Below the pieces are notes generated by a model, which was given only the letters and a program-made list of their open reading frames with translations, was not told where the DNA came from and made no database searches. DNA of 8,778 nt from Tissierellia bacterium (GTDB lineage: Bacteria > Bacillota > Clostridia > Tissierellales > Dethiosulfatibacteraceae): contig SKID01000153.1 of assembly GCA_007116605.1 (NCBI GenBank), positions 1-8,778 of the forward strand. The letters are read 5' to 3'. Below, piece by piece: positions 5,432 through 8,778 of the stretch (position 1 is its first letter; each line of letters starts with the position of its first letter). A program made the translations under genes and the position numbers.

Positions 5432-5810
5432 CATCCCAACTAAGATCTGCCACATGAGAAAGGGTTTGGTATATAGAGCAGTATTTAGCTGCAAGTTCTG
5501 CAGATTTGATAATGCCAGATTCTTTTTCAGCATTAAATACTTTTACTAAGAGTTTTCCCCATAAAAGAGTAGTAGGGATATCTTTTCGCTTTTCACCTGT
5601 CACTGTAATTTCTACTTTCGTGTACTTAATCTTTTTCTTTTCAGCAACTTCTAGGAAAGTGGCATAAAAACAGGATGCCAAAGCACCTAATAACATTTCA
5701 TAAGGTGCAATTTGATGTTCAGCTGTTCCGACTGCAATATCATGACGATCGGTGCTGAGTTGTCCGTTAAAATCATAAGCAAAAGTTAAATTAACTTGCA
5801 AAGGCTTCAT
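5418..5810 (-). CDS. OsmC family protein (peroxide-detoxification type)
   Basis: A 130-residue cytoplasmic protein with the OsmC/Ohr fold. The two conserved cysteines are Cys47, in the P-Y-E-M-L-L-G-A-L-A-S-C stretch (36-47), and Cys111, in A-A-K-Y-C at 107-111 followed by S-I-Y-Q-T-L. In characterised members this thiol pair reduces organic hydroperoxides. The usual P-V or P-I after the second Cys is replaced by S-I here, so it belongs to a divergent OsmC-like subgroup rather than Ohr proper, and activity is inferred. The start ATG 5810 lies 2 nt after the stop of the DUF362 gene, and its ribosome binding site GGAGAG is made of that gene's last two sense codons, so translation is probably coupled. 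The gene's 3' end contains the L25 promoter. Confidence 0.88.
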   Translation of the reverse strand: MKPLQVNLTFAYDFNGQLSTDRHDIAVGTAEHQIAPYEMLLGALASCFYATFLEVAEKKKIKYTKVEITVTGEKRKDIPTTLLWGKLLVKVFNAEKESGIIKSAELAAKYCSIYQTLSHVADLSWDVEFY

Positions 5811-5812
5811 TT

Positions 5813-6841
5813 TTACTCTCCTTGGATTTTGATTAAGTGGTATGTCATGGAGCCTAGACCAATTTTTTCAGCATGATGGAGGGTGGGTCTTCCTGACTCA
5901 AATAATCGTTCATGAGTAGTTTGCTGGAGAACATCTAGACAAGCTGTGTCTAAAGCTACAGGATCAGTGCTGGCCATGATTCCAATATTATCCGCAATGC
6001 AATCCATAGATTTACCCATGCAATCACAATCTGCAGTGATATTATGAATAAATGAAATATAGATATTATCTTTATTTAGAGCAGCACCATAGGCATATTC
6101 AGCAATTTTTTGTAAAAAATTTGAACCTCCCCAGTCATTTCTTATAGCACCTTCTGGACATACAGCAATACATCCAGCACAACCAATACAAAGATCTGAA
6201 TCAATGACGGCAGCTTCTTCTAGTCTGATCGCGTCTACATCACACTTTTCTACACATAGACCACAAACAATACACTTTTTCGCATTAACAATAGGAGAAA
6301 TATCCGAGTGTTGAGCCAGTTTGCCACCTCTTGCAGCAAAACCCATAGCTAGCTGCTTCAGTGCACCACCAAACCCAGCACCAGCATGACCTTTAAAATG
6401 ACTAAAGACTAAATATTGACTGAAGTTTTCGTAAGCTTTGCCGATTTTACAGCTTTTAATAAAATCTTTATCGATGGGGATCTCATTATAATCAGTCCCT
6501 TTTTCTCCGTCAGCAATAATGATGGGTATTTGGGTAAACCCATGATTATGGGCTAAAGCAACATGATGATCTAAAGTGGTTCGGGCCCCTCTATAAAGCA
6601 CATTGGTTTCAATATAGCTAGGTTCAATGTGAGATGATTTCAGGTAGTCAATGACAGGATCATAACAAGTGGCAGGGATAAAAGTATGATTACCCTTTTC
6701 TCCAAAATGAACCTTAATGCCTAGTTGTGGTTGCAATGTTTTCCCCTCAGTTTCAAGAACGCTCTTGAGTGTTTTGAGGGCAGCTAACCCTAATTTTTGA
6801 TTATCTTGGGTATTAATAGGATAAAAGTAAACTTTTGACAT
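5813..6841 (-). CDS. DUF362 domain protein with two [4Fe-4S] ferredoxin motifs
   Basis: A 342-residue protein with a DUF362 body interrupted by a bacterial-type 2[4Fe-4S] ferredoxin domain. Cluster ligands are Cys190/193/196/200 (C-I-V-C-G-L-C-V-E-K-C) and Cys218/221/224/228 (C-I-G-C-A-G-C-I-A-V-C-P). The DUF362 parts show K-V-H-F-G-E-K-G at 43-50, H-x-K-G-H-x-G-x-G-F-G-G at 148-159 and A-S-T-D-P-V-A-L-D at 290-298. A further Cys group at 272/274/281 (D-C-D-C then M-D-C) is typical of the family and may bind metal. The fold is linked to redox or Fe-S roles, but no reaction is established. No signal peptide. ATG 6841 follows a GGAG-containing ribosome binding site (TAAGGAGCG, 6856-6848). It heads the unit with the OsmC-like gene. 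A repeated structured element begins 23 nt upstream, so no ordinary promoter is evident. Confidence 0.9.
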   Translation of the reverse strand: MSKVYFYPINTQDNQKLGLAALKTLKSVLETEGKTLQPQLGIKVHFGEKGNHTFIPATCYDPVIDYLKSSHIEPSYIETNVLYRGARTTLDHHVALAHNHGFTQIPIIIADGEKGTDYNEIPIDKDFIKSCKIGKAYENFSQYLVFSHFKGHAGAGFGGALKQLAMGFAARGGKLAQHSDISPIVNAKKCIVCGLCVEKCDVDAIRLEEAAVIDSDLCIGCAGCIAVCPEGAIRNDWGGSNFLQKIAEYAYGAALNKDNIYISFIHNITADCDCMGKSMDCIADNIGIMASTDPVALDTACLDVLQQTTHERLFESGRPTLHHAEKIGLGSMTYHLIKIQGE

Positions 6842-6863
6842 AAAATCGCTCCTTATTTTTGAT

Positions 6864-6937
6864 TTATCCGATGACTAACAGTGCTAAGTCACCCATTTCT
6901 TTAAATGGGAGATAAGTACTGTAAAGTCCCTAGATAA
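6864..6937 (+). repeat. Structured repeat, copy 1
   Basis: The first of two related elements. From the outside in it pairs TTATC (6864-6868) with GATAA (6933-6937), GACT (6873-6876) with AGTC (6925-6928) and ACAG (6878-6881) with CTGT (6919-6922). It is topped by a 7-bp hairpin CCCATTT/AAATGGG (6892-6898 with 6903-6909) with a 4-nt loop. Copy 2 at 8533-8604 has the same order of stems and near-identical joining bases, with one compensatory T-A to C-G change in the apical hairpin. Strand cannot be settled from pairing alone; plus is chosen because further structure follows on that side. Confidence 0.85.
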
Positions 6938-7142
6938 GGGTCTCGAGTGTTTATTTGGCATTTTAATCGCCATCTGGGTCTAAGAGCCCTGTTAATCCAA
7001 AAAGATGTTTTTTACGAAATGGCACTGATGCTCCCCATGATAAATCTAGGGGCTTGCGGGCTTGGAATTTTTGGTCAATAATAGTATTCAAGCAATACTG
7101 ATGGGGTAGATGGGATGAACTCAGTTAGAAAAACCTCTAACT
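6864..7142 (+). ncRNA. Candidate structured RNA / protein-less mobile-element scaffold (omega-RNA-like), family uncertain
   Basis: Folding potential continues after the repeat: CCAAAAA (6997-7003) with TTTTTGG (7068-7074), CCCC (7033-7036) with GGGG (7049-7052), AGTATT/AATACT (7083-7088 with 7094-7099) and AGTTAGA/TCTAACT (7123-7129 with 7136-7142). No convincing gene occupies the span. A long interrupted hairpin at one end followed by about 200 nt of further stems is the layout of the omega-RNA (HEARO-type) scaffolds of IscB/IsrB elements, and such RNAs are known to occur without their protein. Read on the minus strand, it could instead be the right end of a TnpB element. No sequence-level match to a named family was confirmed. 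Confidence 0.4.
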
Positions 7143-7186
7143 ATAATGATATAGACTTTGTTCGTCAAAATCAAGCTTTAAAGTGC

Positions 7187-7215
7187 TTATCATGTTGCAA
7201 ACCTTATGATATAAT
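7187..7215 (+). promoter_or_regulatory. Promoter of the small DUF4405-like membrane protein
   Basis: An exact TATAAT at 7210-7215 is preceded by TG at -15/-14 (7207-7208), making an extended -10 box. TTATCA at 7187-7192 is the -35 box, with a 17-nt spacer. Transcription would start near 7222, so the leader is very short and does not include the structured region upstream. Confidence 0.7.
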
Positions 7216-7239
7216 AAAATAAAAAATCAGGGGGTCCAT

Positions 7240-7461
7240 ATGAGTAAAATTAAAGCATTAAAAATAGTGAACAGTGCCCTAGCCATTGTATTTTTAATTC
7301 TTGTCCTCACAGCATTGTTTTTTCAGTCTATCCCATACAGCATCTACAGAGTGATTCATCCCTATACAGGATATGCATTTACAGGTCTAGTTATTTTGCA
7401 TATTATATTGAATTTTGGATGGATTAAAAACAATGTGCTAAAAAAGAAAAATAAGCATTAA
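7240..7461 (+). CDS. Small DUF4405-like membrane protein
   Basis: A 73-residue protein with two predicted transmembrane helices, about 11-31 and 42-62, a basic N-terminus and a Lys-rich tail (K-N-N-V-L-K-K-K). Two histidines, His40 at the start of helix 2 (V-I-H-P-Y-T-G) and His54 inside it (V-I-L-H-I-I-L-N), with the following F-G-W-I-K, match the pattern of DUF4405 and related cytochrome b561-like membrane proteins, where such histidines can ligate haem. Haem binding is inference. ATG 7240 follows GGGGGT at 7230-7235. Its stop codon overlaps that of the convergent YihY-family gene on a shared TTAA (7458-7461). No terminator is visible between them. Function unknown. Confidence 0.8.
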   Translation: MSKIKALKIVNSALAIVFLILVLTALFFQSIPYSIYRVIHPYTGYAFTGLVILHIILNFGWIKNNVLKKKNKH

Positions 7462-8321
7462 CCTTTATCCACAAACAGATTTTCATCAAAAGGATATTCT
7501 TTGTTTTTAAAAGCAATAATGGTTGAGTTGATTTCAGCACCTAACATCATCACTGTACTCACACAATAAAACCACATCATTAGGGTGACAATAGAAGCTA
7601 AGCCACCATAAACCGCGGCATAGTTTGTAAACGTTCTAACGAATAAATTAAAAACTCTCGATAAAAACAACCAACCTACTATAGAAAAGAGGGCACCTGC
7701 TAAGGTGTCTTTGTACTTCAAATAGCCTGCAGGTAGTACTTTGTGGATTGATATAATAAAAAAGACATACACAACGATGCTAAGTAATAACCGAATGAAA
7801 TAAAACAAATCAATGACATAGGGTGGTATCGGTATAAATTGATTAAAAAAATCAAAAAAGCCAGCTCCAATAGAAGGAAGAGCAATAGTGACAATGACAG
7901 AAATAATGAGAACCAAAGTATAAAACATAGCCGTCAATTTAAGACGAATAAAATTTCTTTTTTCTTCATGCCCGTAGGCCATATTGAATGCTCGTATTAG
8001 AGCATTCACACCACGTGAAGCAGACCATATGGCGGCAATCCCTGATAATGATAAAAGGCTAATACTGTCATTTATGAGGTAATTGGTTACAAGGTTAGTC
8101 AGCATAGCGTGAGTTTCTTCTGGCATCCCATTTTTTATATCAAATAAAATGCTTTCTACATTTAAGTTGAGTCTTGATGTCAATGAAAGGATAAACATAG
8201 CAAAAGGGAAAATGGAAAGAAACAAAAAGAATGCCATTTGAGCACTAAATGCTGTGATATGATGGTTTTTATATCTGTTAGAAACTTCTCGTAATTGCTT
8301 AAGGTTCAAATTAAAAATCAT
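7458..8321 (-). CDS. YihY/virulence factor BrkB family membrane protein
   Basis: A 287-residue polytopic inner-membrane protein. Family hallmarks in order: F-S-A-Q-M-A-F-F with the S-I-F-P-F end of helix 1 (25-40), a W-S-A-S-R-G-V-N-A-L segment (99-108) leading to F-N-M-A-Y-G (112-117), K-V-L-P-A-G (194-199), and the Y-G-G-L-A-S-I-V-T-L-M-M-W segment (238-250) ending in L-G-A-E-I-N (260-265). Hydrophobic segments lie at about 26-48, 88-104, 129-152, 170-194, 205-226 and 240-267, giving six helices. The family was once labelled ribonuclease BN, which was a mistake; its role is unknown, with transport or envelope functions suggested. AGGAGT at 8327-8332 is 5 nt before ATG 8321. The length is normal and the gene intact. 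Confidence 0.92.
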   Translation of the reverse strand: MIFNLNLKQLREVSNRYKNHHITAFSAQMAFFLFLSIFPFAMFILSLTSRLNLNVESILFDIKNGMPEETHAMLTNLVTNYLINDSISLLSLSGIAAIWSASRGVNALIRAFNMAYGHEEKRNFIRLKLTAMFYTLVLIISVIVTIALPSIGAGFFDFFNQFIPIPPYVIDLFYFIRLLLSIVVYVFFIISIHKVLPAGYLKYKDTLAGALFSIVGWLFLSRVFNLFVRTFTNYAAVYGGLASIVTLMMWFYCVSTVMMLGAEINSTIIAFKNKEYPFDENLFVDKG

Positions 8322-8532
8322 GACTTACTCCTACTAAGGCATGCTAAAGGCATGTGTTATTCTATAGCTGTCACTAATCATGGCTTGTAAGACTTTTTTA
8401 ACTTAGATGTTATCCAAAACCATAAAACAGGACAATTTAAAACTACAACGACTATTTTATCATAAAACCTCACAGCGTGGCATTAGAATGCAAAAGTTTA
8501 ATGATTAATTAATGGTTTGAGAAAATTATCGG
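8322..8532. other. Intergenic leader of the YihY-family gene
   Basis: No gene is seen. Promoter elements for the minus-strand gene are weak: TTACAA (8391-8386) then TATAGA (8367-8362) with an 18-nt spacer is one candidate, and TTGTCC-17-TAACAT further upstream is another. A short direct repeat AAGGCATG occurs at 8336-8343 and 8347-8354, just before the ribosome binding site. The rest is AT-rich without clear structure. Confidence 0.4.
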
Positions 8533-8604
8533 TATCCGATGACTCACAGTGCAAGTTTCCCACTTGTTCAAGTGGGCGGATAGCCCTGTAAAGTCCCTGG
8601 ATAA
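8533..8604 (+). repeat. Structured repeat, copy 2
   Basis: Same architecture as copy 1: TATCC (8533-8537) with GGATA (8599-8603), GACT (8541-8544) with AGTC (8592-8595), ACAG (8546-8549) with CTGT (8586-8589), and apical hairpin CCCACTT/AAGTGGG (8559-8565 with 8570-8576) around a GTTC loop. Joining sequences such as GAT, TGC and CCT are kept from copy 1. Similarity ends sharply on the left at TATCC and on the right just after GGATAA, which marks the core's boundaries. Confidence 0.85.
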
Positions 8605-8778
8605 AGTAACACATGGCGCTACTTGGTTTGTTTTATAGATCAACATGTTTCCCTCATAGCTTCACATTTGACGCCTTGAGCGGTTTTTTGCCTGGATAAA
8701 ACAGGTTCTCGGTGCTTCGTATCAAGAATAAAATCGCATCTTCGCTGCTTAGTATTTAGGTCATTTGTTTTTTTGATA
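8605..8778. other. Sequence following copy 2, cut by the window end
   Basis: No recognisable gene. Short stems are possible on the plus strand: AAGTA/TACTT (8604-8608 with 8620-8624) and CCTG/CAGG (8691-8694 with 8702-8705). On the minus strand an open frame of about 46 codons enters from beyond 8778 and stops at 8640-8642; its translation was not recognised and its length is within chance for this composition. The segment does not align by eye with the sequence after copy 1. Confidence 0.3.

Noticed and set aside
5337..5549. 70-codon plus-strand open frame
   Set aside because: It overlaps the L25 start, its promoter and the OsmC-like gene on the other strand, with no start signals.
6963..7124. 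Minus-strand open stretch of about 53 codons next to copy 1, considered as a tnpB remnant
   Set aside because: No TnpB zinc-ribbon Cys or D-x-N-A-A motif is seen, there is no start codon with a ribosome binding site, and it shares nothing with the open frame beside copy 2.
8336..8354. GGCATG direct repeat as an attachment or insertion site
   Set aside because: It is only 8 bp twice, with no element between, and AT-rich leaders produce such repeats by chance.
1..8778. CRISPR array, tRNA or rRNA genes
   Set aside because: No regularly spaced identical repeats, cloverleaf with CCA end or rRNA signature was seen on either strand.

Overview
The window looks like chromosomal DNA from a low-GC, anaerobic Firmicute, most likely a Clostridia lineage. 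The reasons are AT-rich intergenic DNA, strong AGGAGG-type ribosome binding sites, TTG starts, intrinsic terminators with long U-tracts, an iron-sulfur DUF362 protein, a Ctc-type L25 and a cobalamin riboswitch upstream of cobT. The species cannot be named from the sequence alone.

Layout. (1) Positions 1-455, minus strand: the 5' end of cobT, controlled by a cobalamin riboswitch that ends in an intrinsic terminator and is driven by a near-consensus promoter. (2) 459-1696, plus strand: a back-to-back divergent promoter drives two overlapping short CHR-domain genes, a paired chromate-type transporter. Their probable terminator lies inside the 3' end of the convergent gene. (3) 1629-3153, minus strand: a CHAD-domain protein followed by a protein-L-isoaspartate O-methyltransferase. 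(4) 3204-3630: an orphan acidic 85-residue protein on the plus strand, with a bidirectional terminator. (5) 3648-4680, minus strand: a D-2-hydroxyacid dehydrogenase. (6) 4700-6841, minus strand: DUF362 ferredoxin-type protein, OsmC-like protein and ribosomal protein L25/Ctc. The first two genes are 2 nt apart, and L25 has its own promoter inside the end of the OsmC-like gene. (7) 7187-8321: a small DUF4405-like membrane protein convergent with a YihY/BrkB-family membrane protein; their stop codons overlap on a shared TTAA.

The least ordinary part is a repeated structured element at 6864-6937 and 8533-8604, in the same orientation. Each copy is about 72 nt and folds as one long interrupted hairpin with identical flanking stems. 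One base pair in the apical hairpin changes in a compensatory way between copies, and the outermost stem shifts register. After copy 1 the potential to fold continues to about 7142. This looks like a guide-RNA scaffold or terminus of an IS200/IS605-type element without its protein gene, but the family assignment is inference. Copy 1 begins 23 nt upstream of the DUF362 start codon, where that gene's promoter would be expected.

Several genes have protein-repair, redox or stress roles (Pcm, OsmC-like, Ctc/L25, CHAD polyphosphate binding, CHR transporters). Apart from DUF362-OsmC(-L25), the two CHR genes and probably CHAD-Pcm, they are separate transcription units rather than one pathway.
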